This document shows positions 25,901-37,179 of a stretch of 53,204 bases of DNA, in pieces. This DNA comes from Hymenoscyphus infarciens (taxonomy: Eukaryota > Ascomycota > Leotiomycetes > Helotiales > Helotiaceae). Location: assembly GCA_001414345.1 (NCBI GenBank), contig LLCB01000365.1, positions 1-53,204 of the forward strand, read 5' to 3'. Position 1 is the first letter of the stretch. Every line of letters begins with the position of its first letter. The position numbers and the translations under genes were made by a program. A model generated the notes under the pieces. The model was not told the DNA's origin, did not search any database, and was given only the letters and a program-made list of their open reading frames with translations.

Positions 25901-27759
25901 TATTTTATACTAAGAGACTTACGATATTAGATAGAGAGGGGGTAGAAAGAGACTAGAGTAGTAAATTACATCTTATTCTATTATACTAAATTATATTACT
26001 AGAGAACTAGGAAAGTATTCTAAATTCTTAAACATAGTATTATAGAGAAGCTTAATTACTCTAGCTAGGTACTTATTTAGATATAAAGTATAAGCGTATA
26101 CTTAAAAAAGAGATTTAATATTCTACTAAGATTAAAAAAGTCTACTAGTACTTACTATTAAAAAAGATAATTATAGCTAGTTATAAGATCTTAGATATAC
26201 TTAATAATTATACTAAGTAATAGTTATAATAGTTTACTAAAAAGAAAGAGGCTACCTAGGCTATAAAAGTAGTAAGGCTATATAAGAGACTCTTCTAGTT
26301 ACTTCTCTATAAGGATAATATAAAAGAAAATTAGTAGGTTAAGTAAGATAAACACCTAGCTATAGTAGAAATACTAATACTAGTTTCTAAAAGGCTACCT
26401 TATATATAGAATTCTTACGTTACCTAGCATCTATCTAAGAGGTAGAGTATTACTAAAATAGTAGCTAATACTATTACTATAATAGAAGTAGAATTACTTA
26501 TAACTAGCTAATATTAAGAAGAATAGGCGTAAACTAGAGGAGAGGACCTCTAAACATAGTATATAAAGTTATAGACCTAGTATTATATTAATAAAGAGTT
26601 TACTTAATTCTAAATCTAAACAATAGCCTAAATTTAAGAGTAGAGGAATATCTATAACTAGTATAATATTAAAGGAACTAAAAAAGCTAGCTAGTTACTT
26701 TAAAGCCTTTATAAATAGTAGGTAATTAGAATACTATTCTTCTTAAATAACTTTATAATAAGGAAATACTAATACTCTATCTTCTAGTCTACCTATACTC
26801 TAAAAGCAAGCTTAAAGAATAGAAAAACTCTTAAATAACCTCCTACTAGGATCCTACCTTAAAAGGATCTTATTAAAAACATTTAACCTAGAAATACTTA
26901 AAACTAAGTTAAATTAAAGAATATAGTAATATAAAGTAGTATAAGAAGATATTATCTTACTATCTTTACTAACTAATACACTTTACCTTTAGTTTATAAA
27001 TAATATTATTATCTTATAAGGTATTAATACTTACTAGTATTTATAAAGGTATATAAAAGAGAAGGAATTACTTTTATATAAGTAGATAAGGTTAGTAAAG
27101 TAGACATATAATACCTTATAAGTATTACTTAATATATAGGCATCTTAGTATTAGCTAGGAGGCTATATAACTAGTTCTATACTATTCTAGCGTAATATTC
27201 TCTATAGAATTACTATTACTAATATAGTACTTAATTATAATAACTAGTATACTAACCTAGAGTAAAAGAGGAGATTAAAAGGTATTATTTACCTTTATAC
27301 TTAATTATAATATAATTTCTAACTATATAGATACTCTAGATTCTTTAAATTTATTACTACTAAGCTTCTAAAAGTAAGAAGATAATAAAAGTAAGGCTTA
27401 TATATCTTAACAAATAGGTAAGAGTATAAGTAATAGGGATAGTACTAAGGAGGCTACTAAGGAGATAGAAGAAGATCTATCTAAAACAGAAGAAAGTAAG
27501 GATAATAAAGGCATAGTCGAGTAAGCTAATACTCTAGATAAAGTATTTAGGATTCTAGATATTAAAGAAGATTAAATACTTAATAAAGAAGAGAATAGTA
27601 AGATAGATAATATTTATTAAAATCGTATAATAAAATAATCATTAGTTTAACTAGCTATTTCTAAGGCATAGTGCTTTTTAGTATACTATATATACCAGGT
27701 CTCTATCTATAATACACAGAAACTTATATAGGCCTCTAAAGTAGTAAAGATTAATAGCC

Positions 27760-27930
27760 AATAAACCAGCTTACTTACTAGAAGAGCTAACTCGCCTAGA
27801 ACAGCTTACCTATCTAGAAGAGCTTATCTATCAAGAAGCGTAGCTTATCTATTAATTTAGAGATTACCTACTAAATAATAAGAACTTACCTACTAAGAAG
27901 AGCTTACTAACTAATAAAAATCTATCTATT
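27760..27930. repeat. Degenerate AGCTTACCT/AGCTTATCT cluster
   Basis: Six to seven irregularly spaced copies of AGCTTAYCT or AGCTTACT, mostly alternating with AGAAGAGC. Several CpA sites remain (for example CCAGCTTAC, ATCAAGAAG), so this cluster is less RIPed than its surroundings. Confidence 0.55.
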
Positions 27931-28846
27931 AATCTTAAAGTACTAGAATTAAAAGAGTATATAAGAGGAAAAGTTATTTATTATAAATATACTAATCCCT
28001 TTATATTAATTACTTAGATATAAACTCTAACTATTTATAATAATTATATCTATACTATCTATATCTATTCTAATTCCTACCCTAGAGTAAGAAGTATTAT
28101 ATATATTTATTTTTAATCTAAATATAGTATAAAGGGCTACTAGAGACTTATTACTACTATAATTAGCTTATAGATCTTTAACCTATACTTAGAAGTATAT
28201 TCCCCTTTCTATAAAGTCTTAGTTAGAGATTTATAGAATTTTTATAAAGCTATATAAGCTCTTTAGCTTAACGCCGCTATTCCTTTATAGTTTTTGTCTA
28301 CTAATAATAAGCCGATGCTTATAGCTTCCTCTACTTCTTAGCCTATTTATTAATAGTCTTTTTTACGTCTAATATATTAATAGTATCTCTTATAAAGTAT
28401 ATATATTAATCTATATAGTCTTTAAGATAAGCGAAGAAATTATTTATAAGTAAACCTATAAGAGCTTTATATATCTAAACATCCTCTCTATCTTTATTTA
28501 TAGTATTATATATATAAGAGAAGACTATATTAAGCTTAGAGAGAAGCTTTTAAGTAGCCTATATCTTAATTACTTTTAACGTTTAAGAGTATAAGAATAT
28601 AGGCTTAGGTTACTAGTATTCTTAAAGCTCTTATAGTAGGTTAGAATTAATTAGTAAAAGAAAGAATAAGAACTAATATATTTAAGAGAGAACTTTATAT
28701 TAGAAGAACGAATAGGTAAAACAGGACTATTAGGCTCTTTAGGTCTTAAAACGTAATAATTACTATGTTCTAGTAATCTATTATAGAAAGTTAGCCTACT
28801 AATAGTAGGAGATAGAGTACTTATACTATATCTAGTAAAAGTAGTA

Positions 28847-29040
28847 CTATAATAAGTAGATAGAAGGGGAGTATTATAATAGGCGGCTAAGAAAGGGTTA
28901 TTATAATAAGTAGATAGGAGGGGAGTATTATAATAGATAGCTAAGAAAGGGTTATTATAATAAGTAGATAGGAGAGGAGTATTATAATAGGTAGCTAGGA
29001 AAGGGTTATTATAATAAGTAGATAGAAGGGGAGTATTATA
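28847..29040. repeat. Tandem repeat, 53-54-bp period
   Basis: Four copies of a 54-bp unit with GTAGATAG at 28,857, 28,910, 28,964 and 29,018, each followed by GGGAGTATTATAA or a close variant; three copies also carry a TAGCTAAGAAAGGGTTATTA-like part. The copies are nearly identical, which suggests recent expansion in an otherwise old sequence. Confidence 0.85.
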
Positions 29041-30179
29041 AGAGATATTTAATATTAGGCTAGATATAAATTATTATAGAGCCTATTATATAAGTATAGT
29101 TAGTAAAACGAATACTTTTTATATTAGTAGATATAAGATACCTAATAATTATTATACTCTTATAGTTTAGTATAATACTCCTTCTCTTAGCGTTATAGCT
29201 AGAGAGCCTTCTATAAAATGTAGTATTTTATAATAATATCTAAGATTATAGTATTATTATTTAATTATAATTTTAATAGAAGACGAGTAAGGAAATAGAG
29301 TTTATTTATATAGTCTTTAAGATATATAAAGACTTTTAGAGCTTATAAAAAGTAAGTATTCCCCTAGTAAATATAGACTTAACTTATAATTAAGCGTTGA
29401 ATCAAAGGCTAAGTAGAAGAGGCTATTATTATATAATTAACTAGAAAAAGAGCTAAGAATTATAGAGTAGGCTAAGAGATAGCTTTAAGTAGATATATAA
29501 GGTAGTAGGGTATTTAGAAAGCGTTTCTCTAGTAAAAGTATGCTATATTTTATATAATACTTTTAATAAGATCAATATTAAGTAAAAGAGAAGGATGGTT
29601 TAAGTATATAATAGTAGTGTTATAGACTTTTAAGGTTCTCTAGCTCTAGCCTAGTATATATATTATATAATTACAAAAATCTATATACTCTACTATATAC
29701 CTTAGGGAATCGGGTTATCTACTATACTTACTAAACTTATAACTACTACTTCTTCTAACCTAGTCCTTATAAATACTTCTTAGAAACGTTTCTATACCTC
29801 TTAGAGTTTAATTAATTTAGTTATATTCCTCTCTATACTTACTATATAAACTTAGTAACGATATAGTTTAATAGCTAATCTAACTTAACTAAATTCCCTT
29901 CTATAATAGGTTAAAGTAAACTTAGTAGCGATTCTTATACTCTTCTAATTATCTCTTTAAGATCTATAATATAGCTTAAATTTATAACTTTATAAAAGTT
30001 TACTTCTAATTATTACCTTTACTAATAATATTACCTTTATAATAGCTTAGACTAAGATAGTAATAGTAACTAACTACTTCTAGTACTATTATGATTTTCT
30101 AAAGCTTATATTCCTACTATCGGCTAATAATAAGGAAGCCTACTACTATAGAATCTATAAAGTTTCTACTATACTACTT

Positions 30180-31640
30180 AGACTATTTAGTAAAGGCTCT
30201 AATAAAGGAGTAGCTATAAATACTAAGAAGCTCGAGTTTAACGTTTAGGTTACTAATATAAACTAGTACTAGGTTCTATATAATAGCGTAAATAATAAGA
30301 ACCTTTAACTTTTAGGTAAAGCCGACTTTAGTATCCCCTCTTATAAGGCTATACTAGATAGAATGTTACTTCTTACTATTATATAACATTAAAAAGTTAA
30401 GTTTAGTATAAGCTACTTTTAAGATATTTAAGCTTACTAAGTAGTTACTAGCTACCTAACTAAAGAGGACTTTAGATTTACTAAGACTATAAAAAAGCTT
30501 AATAATAGAATACTAGAAATCGAGCGTCTATAGAAGGTATATAACTCCTTTTTAGAGGACCTTAGTTTTACTAATCCTAAGTATAACGCTATAATCTAAG
30601 AACGTTTAAAGTATAGAGTCTAGAATACGTTTAAGAATTAGAAGTCTTACCTTTAATAAGAGACTATATTTATTAAGAGGCTAGCTAACTTAATTAGTAG
30701 CTCTCTTATATAGGCGCTCTAGGTTAATTTTATTCCTATAGTCTTAGATAATACAACCTTGTTATAGAAGAAAGCTAAATATAAGGGACTCTTAAAAGAT
30801 AAAAATAAGAATAAAAGATATTATAATATTAAGCTTATTCTTTATACTATTAGCTATATAATAAGTTCTAAGTAAATAAATATAATTAGATTCTATTATA
30901 ACCTTATAAAGAAAGGAGTTAATATTTAATAGTGTTAAGAGGAGAAATAAGCTCTTAAATAGTAAAAGGAATATAAAGAGGCTAAATAACGTACTCTTAA
31001 GAGCCTACCTAGCTCTAAGATTAAAATCTAACTTATTAAGGTCCTAGCCTAATCTTAGCTATAGTATACCTAATTCCTAGATCCTACTCTTAAAGTCTTA
31101 TCTTAACTCTAAGTTTAATTATAGCTTAGATCTACTCTTAAACTAAGCTTATATATCTTAGATAATACCTAGCTTAAGATATAAGAGGTATAAAAGAAGG
31201 ATAAATAAGCTAAGATAGTAAGAGTTATAAGAGTTTATAAACTACTCCTATCTCTCTTTTTTAAAGTTAAAGATATTAATTTTAATAAATTTATATAAGA
31301 CGATAGTAGTAACTATAGTACTAATCTTCTAAGAGGAATACGTTTTAATAATAATATATAATAAACTTTATCTCCTCTTACTAATACTACTACTAATAAT
31401 ACTATAACTAGTAGCTTTACTACTTATAAGGCTTTCTTATAGTAGTTATAGCTCCTAGTTAACTATATACTAGAGTCTTCTTCCTTATTATAAACATAAC
31501 ATATATAATCCCTTAATAACTATTTAATACCTCTCTTATTATTATTAAACTAGCTATCTTAATCCTTTAATATTATTCCTTCTATATCTCTGCTAAAAAC
31601 ACTATAATATTAAGGTAACTTTATTTGCCTAATATTAGAA
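30180..31640 (+). pseudogene. RIP-killed long reading frame, family unknown
   Basis: Codons in frame with position 30,483 are interrupted only by TAA and TAG, with no frameshift needed, for about 480 codons. Reading those stops as Gln gives a coherent hydrophilic protein: an N-terminal part around LLGKADFSIPSYKAILDRM, a charged helical stretch including KKLNNRILEIERL and YNSFLEDLSFTNPKY, then Lys/Glu/Gln-rich sequence (30,930-31,000), and a low-complexity Ser/Thr/Asn/Leu-rich tail. I recognise no family; a transposon-encoded protein is the likely origin given the location. Caution: TGA is depleted throughout RIPed DNA, so absence of TGA alone is weak evidence. The coherent composition is the stronger argument. 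Confidence 0.4.
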
Positions 31641-32640
31641 AGTACTAACCGAGTTAGGGTTAGCGTAGTAAACTACTTTAGTCTAAAGACTATAGCTAGA
31701 GTAATATTATATATTTAGTTACTAGCTAGTAGCTAGTCTCCTTCTTTACCTATAATAGTATATATAGATATAGACGTTTAATATAGTAATATTTCTAGTA
31801 CTCTTTTAGATAAGTATAATACTAAATCCTCTTTTTTAAATAAGTATATAATAGACTATATAGAAAGCTTACCTTAAAGTAAATAGATATACCTTCCTAC
31901 TTCTTAAGTAGAGTCTATAAAAACTATTACTAACCTCTTAGCCTAAATTTAAAAGTATAAGTAAAACTATATACTACTACTTATACTTCTTATAGCTAAA
32001 AAGACTAAGCCTAAGAAGAAGTAACTTAGGTTAGCTTTCCTTTTATATTATTTTCTTCCTAAATAGTATTTATAAGTTAGTATACTAGTTTATTATTTAT
32101 ATTTTAGTAGCTCTATTATATATAAAGGATTTAATTTATCTTTTAGAAGCTCGATCGTATATAAGGGATTTAATTTATCTTTCTATTTTCTTTTAATTTA
32201 TCTTTTAATTTATCTTTTAGTAGCTTAATAATATACTTTTTTTTTATTTATATATTTAGAGGTAGTTTATATTAAGAGGCGTCTTATACCTATAGGTCTT
32301 AATTAATATGTTTATTACTGATTAAGGTTAAATAGGGATTTTTATGTCTTAATATTATACTATAGGCCTTTTAAATTATATATACTTTATTACTATATAG
32401 TATTATAGTAGAGGCTTAATTTAACTAATTTTTTTAAGCTCTTACCTCTCTCTATAATAATATTATATATATCTTTATAAAATATATACTAAGAATTATA
32501 TTTAAGATTTATTATATTATTATAAGTAAGTAAGCTAGATTTTAAAAGTATTTAAGTAAGCTTTTTAAAAAGCTTACTTAAGGTTTAGTAGCTGACTTAC
32601 GAACTGGCAGCTTACTAGCTTACCTATAGCTTATCTGTAA

Positions 32641-33115
32641 ACTAGGCGATTATCTATAGATTAAGAGATTAGCTATTTGATTTAGAGGAGATAATCTATA
32701 AGTTAGTAGATTAGCTATATGATTTAGGAGAGATGATCTATAAATTAGGAGATTATCTATAAATTAAGAGATAATCTATGAATTAGGAGATTAGCTATTT
32801 AATTTAGAGGAGATAATCTATAAATTAGAAGATTATCTATAAATTAAGAGATAATCTATAAATTAGGAGATTAGCTGTTTAATTTAAAGGAGATAATCTA
32901 TAAATTAGAAGATTAGCTATTTAATTTAGAGGAGATGATCTTAGATTAGCTATATAATTTAGAAGAGATAATCTATAAATTAGGAGATTATCTATAAATT
33001 AAGAGATAATCTATAAATTAGGAGATTAGCTATTTAATTTAGAAGAGATAATCTATAATTTAGATAATAAGCTATATAACTTAGGAGAGATAATCTATAA
33101 ATTAGTAGTTTAAAG
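32641..33115. repeat. Satellite of 19-23-bp units in mixed order
   Basis: Three unit types alternate: GAGATTATCTATAAATTAA, GAGATAATCTATAAATTAG and GAGATTAGCTATTTAATTTA. The first two differ by swapping TTATC and TAATC, so the array contains many short inverted repeats able to form hairpins. About twenty-three units are present. It shares the GATTAGCT/AGATAATC vocabulary of the X-flanking arrays. Confidence 0.85.
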
Positions 33116-35474
33116 TAAGTATTAGAAGGTAGCTTATCTAAGAGCTTATATTAGCTACTACTACTTCGCTATTTTAAAGTATAGGGTAAGCTATACTAAA
33201 TAGCTATAATATAATCTATAGTAGAGTACGAAGTATATATAACTAGTTATCTTACCTAAGACCGCCTAATCGATCATAGCCTATATAATCTATATAGAAA
33301 ACCTCTTAGAGACTTTTACTAAAATTATATAATTAATTCCTGTTTTAAGCTTAGTCTTATAAATAGAAAAAACACATATTTAAAAGGAGGTTTTAGTAAA
33401 CTCCTTATTCTTCTTTTACTAAACTTTATAAAGTCCCTACTTTATAATCGACTATAGTATTTATAAGACTTACTATAATATAAAATTCGCCTAACTTAAT
33501 TATTATATTAAGTACTTTAATCTTCTAAAGTACTTAACGATTTTCTAATAAGTAAAAGTAATAAGGTAAACGAGAAGGATTCTAAGAAGAGGAAACGGCT
33601 TAAGAAGTATAGACCTAGTAGTATTAGAGAGAGGAGTAGCTAAGTTAGTATTAATATATAGCTAAAGTAAAGGAGGAGAACAAAAGGATATAGCTACTAA
33701 GACTAATTATAATAATAATATTATTGAAGTAATACTAGCTACTTTAAATATAGGCACAGCTTTAAGGTTATAAAAGGCCTTTAGAAGGCTAAAAAGGGTA
33801 TTAATTTTAAAAGAGTTAAAACACAGAAGTAACTTATTATCTTTATACTTAAAAGCCCTAGGCTCAAAAGAACTAAAAGCCTTAGAATAAGTATTTAAAA
33901 GATATACTAATAATACCAGAGTTATATACTATACTAAAACGCCTAAAAACTAGAACATAAGCTTAGAAGTTAAGTAGTAAGGGCGAATTAGTATAAAACC
34001 TCTACTATAAGTATTCTACTTATAATAGCCTTATATCTAGTAGATATAGCTTACTAGTTGCTTTCTAGCTTATCTAACCCCTTATATACTACCTTAGCTT
34101 TATAATTAGTAGTAGTAAGGACTCTATACTAATGTTACTAAAGTTATATAAGAGCACCTTTACATAATTCCTTTAGAGGAGCGTATCTTACTTATAACTA
34201 ACTTTAAACTTTTAACTTTTCTTTAACTTTTATACTTTTAAGAAACCTAACCTTAAATACCTAAACTTAGATATATCCTTCTTAATAGACCCCTCTAAGC
34301 TATTAGTAAAGTCTCTAAGGCTCTATTATAGCCTAATATCTCTATAAGTAAGCTCTATACACTTCACCTTTATAGTACTAACCTCTCCTAAGAACACTAC
34401 TATAGCTCTTATACTAGTAGATTCTATTACCCTCTAACTACTTAATATAGATATTATTAAGAATCTTTTTCTAAAGGACTAGTCTTCTAATAACCTTAAC
34501 CTTACTTAAAAGCTTCTCTAACCTACCTTAAAGATAGTCTCTAATCCCTTAACTACTAGTGCTAGAGCTAGAGCCTTAAAGGTAATAAATATTAATAAAA
34601 AGGCCTCTATAAATAATACTACCTTTTTTAAGATAAACGATTACTACTATACCTTTTATATAGAGGATTAGCTTAGTATATTAGAGGTTAGATTAAATAT
34701 AGATACTATTAAAAATTTAATAGATTATATTCCCTAACTTAACTAGACTTTTACTAAGAGTAATAAGTCTAAGTAAAAGGCTTTTAAGAAGAAGGCTATA
34801 AAGGATGCTCTCTAAAAGTAGAAGTACGACGTAGAGGAAAGAGTATATAACTATATAGTAAAGAAGAATAAATATATTTATAACTAAGTATTTAAGGTAT
34901 ATTACTAGTTCTTATATTACTATATATTAGACTAACTTTATTAGCTTTTAACTATAATAAGAAGTAAGATAGCTATATACAACGCTGAGGCTAAATAGGC
35001 TAACGTATGTTTTTCTATTCTTTCTAAAATACATTATATTAATAAGTAGTAGTAAGAGAGTAAGTAACTTAAGTAAGAGATTATAGAAATAGAAGATATA
35101 ATAATATATAGTGATTTACCTATAAGTTAAGAGCTATAATTTCTATTTACTTATCCTAATACCTTAAATACTAACTATATAAATAGTACTAATATTAAAA
35201 CTAAGGTAAATTAGGATAACGTTCGTTTACTACTTTTCTACTCTCTTAGTAGTAGTATTAGGTAGTATAATCATAGGTAGGTAACTTATTATTTATAAAA
35301 GAGGCTTTTCCTTTATTTATCTATTATATTATATATTAAATTTAGTAACTTTTTCCTTTAAGCATTACTAGTTTAGAAATGTTTATAACTAATTCTAAGC
35401 TTATTATATAAATTATAAGCTGATTATACCTTTGTAAATTAAATTATAACGCCTTTTTATTATAATTACTTAGT

Positions 35475-35650
35475 TTATAAATTATCTGTTATTAGTAGCT
35501 TATCTATTATTAGTAGCTTATCTAAGCTTATCTATTATTAGTAGCTTATCTAAGCTTATCTGTTGTTAGTAGCTTAGCTGTTAATCTAAAGATTACTTAG
35601 TTAGTAGCTTATTTATTATTAGTAGCTTATCTGTTATCTAGAGATCACAG
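35475..35650. repeat. Minisatellite next to the right X end
   Basis: About seven copies of TATTAGTAGCTTATCT with interleaved AAGCTTATCT variants run up to the X end. It mirrors, in inverted orientation, the 34-bp array beside the left X end, though the units differ, so each array expanded on its own. Confidence 0.8.
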
Positions 35651-35841
35651 TTTAGTACTTATAGGTATATTTAGCCTTCTATATACCCGTGTATTTACAA
35701 GGTGCTATATAGGTTATAGCTTTATACGTGTCCTTCATACTAAAGAAGCCACGTAAAGGTAGTGTCTTTATCAAGGGCACGGCCTTATAGAAGGTAGGAA
35801 AAGTATGCCTGTGGTGAAAACTGTCAATCCGCCCCTAGAAT
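35611..35841 (+). mobile_element. X-type element end (well preserved)
   Basis: This is the outward-facing end of a repeat element and is matched in inverted orientation by 1,811-2,030. It keeps CpA and TpG (for example AAGTATGCCTGTGGTGAAAA), so it is far less RIPed than the left copy. It terminates with the 26-bp inverted repeat at 35,816-35,841, beyond which unique sequence starts at once. Composition changes sharply within it: the inner side is AT-rich and the outer ~150 bp near normal. Confidence 0.85.
35816..35841 (+). repeat. 26-bp terminal inverted repeat, left arm
   Basis: Perfect inverted match to 52,699-52,724; inner part AATCCGCCCCTAGAAT. It marks the boundary between RIPed repeat DNA and the gene island. 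Outside the 26 bp the two flanks diverge (X here, Y on the right), so the match is not part of a longer shared repeat. Confidence 0.9.
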
Positions 35842-35979
35842 TGTTCTTAATATAATTTATGGTTTGAAATTTAGGGTAAACAAAGGGAATATGGGCCAAT
35901 AAAGGATCCCGTAAAGGGATGTAAGCTAGTCAATGACTTTGATGCAATTTATGTACCAAAGGCTTTGTATCTAGACACT

Positions 35980-36715
35980 CTAAGAGGAACCAAGTCCATC
36001 ATCAGAGCCGATATCGGAGCCAGAGTCAAAGTCAAGTTAGGAGTCAGAATCCAGCCAGTCTTCACCCTCAGAATCAATGTCAGAATCGGAGTCGCTTTCA
36101 GAGACAGAGTCGGAAGCGTTCTCTACAGCCAACACGCAACAGTACTGTCAGTACTTGGTAGTTACCACAAGCTTCTGATTGTCTTGTACCGTATACACGC
36201 ATGCTACTCCTCCTCCCATGCAGTGGCAGTCGCAATTGATATACAACTTTTCCAAGCGCGAGAGGTAAGAGTTGACATTTGCAACTTCCTTAGACTCCTC
36301 TGAATCTGACTCGTTATCTCTCTATGGAACGAGCCCAATAAAGCGGTTTACATTGCAGTCAACCTCAAGGTTAGTCAGTTTCCGGGCTACCATCTCTGCT
36401 TTCTCAGCAAAGAGAAGACTGAACAATCGACGCAACGGCGACTCCGTTTCTCGGCTATTAGCAGGTAGATTCCTGAGAACCTCGTTGAAATCAAGGTCAG
36501 ATGAAATGCACAGTTTGTCTCTTGCAAGATAAATCTCAATTTCCCACGGTGGCGGATCTCTGGCTCAGGCAAGTCAGATGAAAAGGGTCGAACGAACCGA
36601 CTCCTCATGAATTCTTTGGGATTCTCGATTAACCTGAGAGAGAGTTTCACGGAAGCTGTTCCGATCGCTTCCGCAGTGTTTTGGGTTTCCCTGCCTAATC
36701 TGTTATCCTATCCTG
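35980..36715 (-). pseudogene. Decayed acidic-tailed protein gene
   Basis: One minus-strand frame runs about 240 codons with stops at 36,574, 36,565, 36,322, 36,148 and 36,037 (lowest coordinate of each stop). All are explainable by single transitions (CGA to TGA, CAG to TAG, CAA to TAA, or similar), and no frameshift is needed. Between the stops it reads as normal protein: NSFRETLSQVNRESQ early, then DPPPWEIEIYLARDK, a leucine-rich stretch with SPLRRLFSLLFAEKAEMVAR, a Cys/His-rich CDCHCMGGG segment, and a Ser/Asp/Glu-rich C-terminus (SDSVSESDSDSDIDSEGEDW). I do not recognise the family, and the 5' end runs into the RIPed patch at 36,720. The gene lies directly inside the element boundary. Confidence 0.5.
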
Positions 36716-36719
36716 CCTC

Positions 36720-37170
36720 GACGCTCCTTCTCTCTCCTACCTCTATTTTAAGGCTATCCCGCCTTCTCCTATCTTTAAATTCTAGCTTTCCTAGCCACTC
36801 CTATCCTATAGTACTTACTTGCCTTTCCTTATCAAATAGAGAGGCTAGGATAGGAAGAGTTAGGCTAGTTAATTTCGCTTAAAGCTAAAGGCGGGTAGAA
36901 AAGAGGGTCTAGGTTACTAATTTCGCTTAATATCTAAAAGACAGGTAGAAAAGAGGGTCTAGGTCCTAATTAGGGGGTTGCTTTTCTGATCTTACTCTAG
37001 CCTAGCCTCCTTTTTTTATCTATCTAGCTACTCCTATTCTGTTTTTAGAACTTTCCTAGCCACTCCTATTCCAGTTAGAGTACCTAGCCTATCAAACTTA
37101 GTCTAGCCTTGATTCTAATCTAGCCTAGCCTCTTCTATCCTTACCTAGGTAAGTAGTCTATCCTATTCTA
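36720..37170. repeat. Small CpA-depleted repeat patch
   Basis: A pyrimidine/purine-biased stretch with few CpA sites. TTTCCTAGCCACTCCTAT occurs twice (about 36,788 and 37,055), and a unit with GGTAGAAAAGAGGGTCTAGG occurs twice in tandem (about 36,895 and 36,943); CTAGCCTAGCCTC-like motifs recur. It sits between the decayed reading frame above and the 3' end of the oxygenase pseudogene. It looks like a RIPed repeat fragment. Confidence 0.6.
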
Positions 37171-37179
37171 AGTACTAGG

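Larger units (their letters stand above)
1..35841. repeat. RIP-degraded AT-rich repeat block
   Basis: This third of a chromosome arm-sized block is extremely AT-rich, and CpA and TpG are nearly absent while TpA is everywhere; CpG persists in places. That pattern is what C-to-T mutation at CpA (RIP) leaves behind. No intact gene is visible: every frame is broken, mostly by TAA and TAG, as expected when CAA, CAG and TGG codons are hit. It contains minisatellite arrays, decayed coding frames and the ends of one repeat family, listed separately. Stretches between the listed arrays (for example 9,300-15,600, 20,000-25,000 and 26,000-28,800) show only degraded repeat DNA in which I see no further definable feature. 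The composition returns to normal within the last ~350 bases, close to 35,841. Confidence 0.9.
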
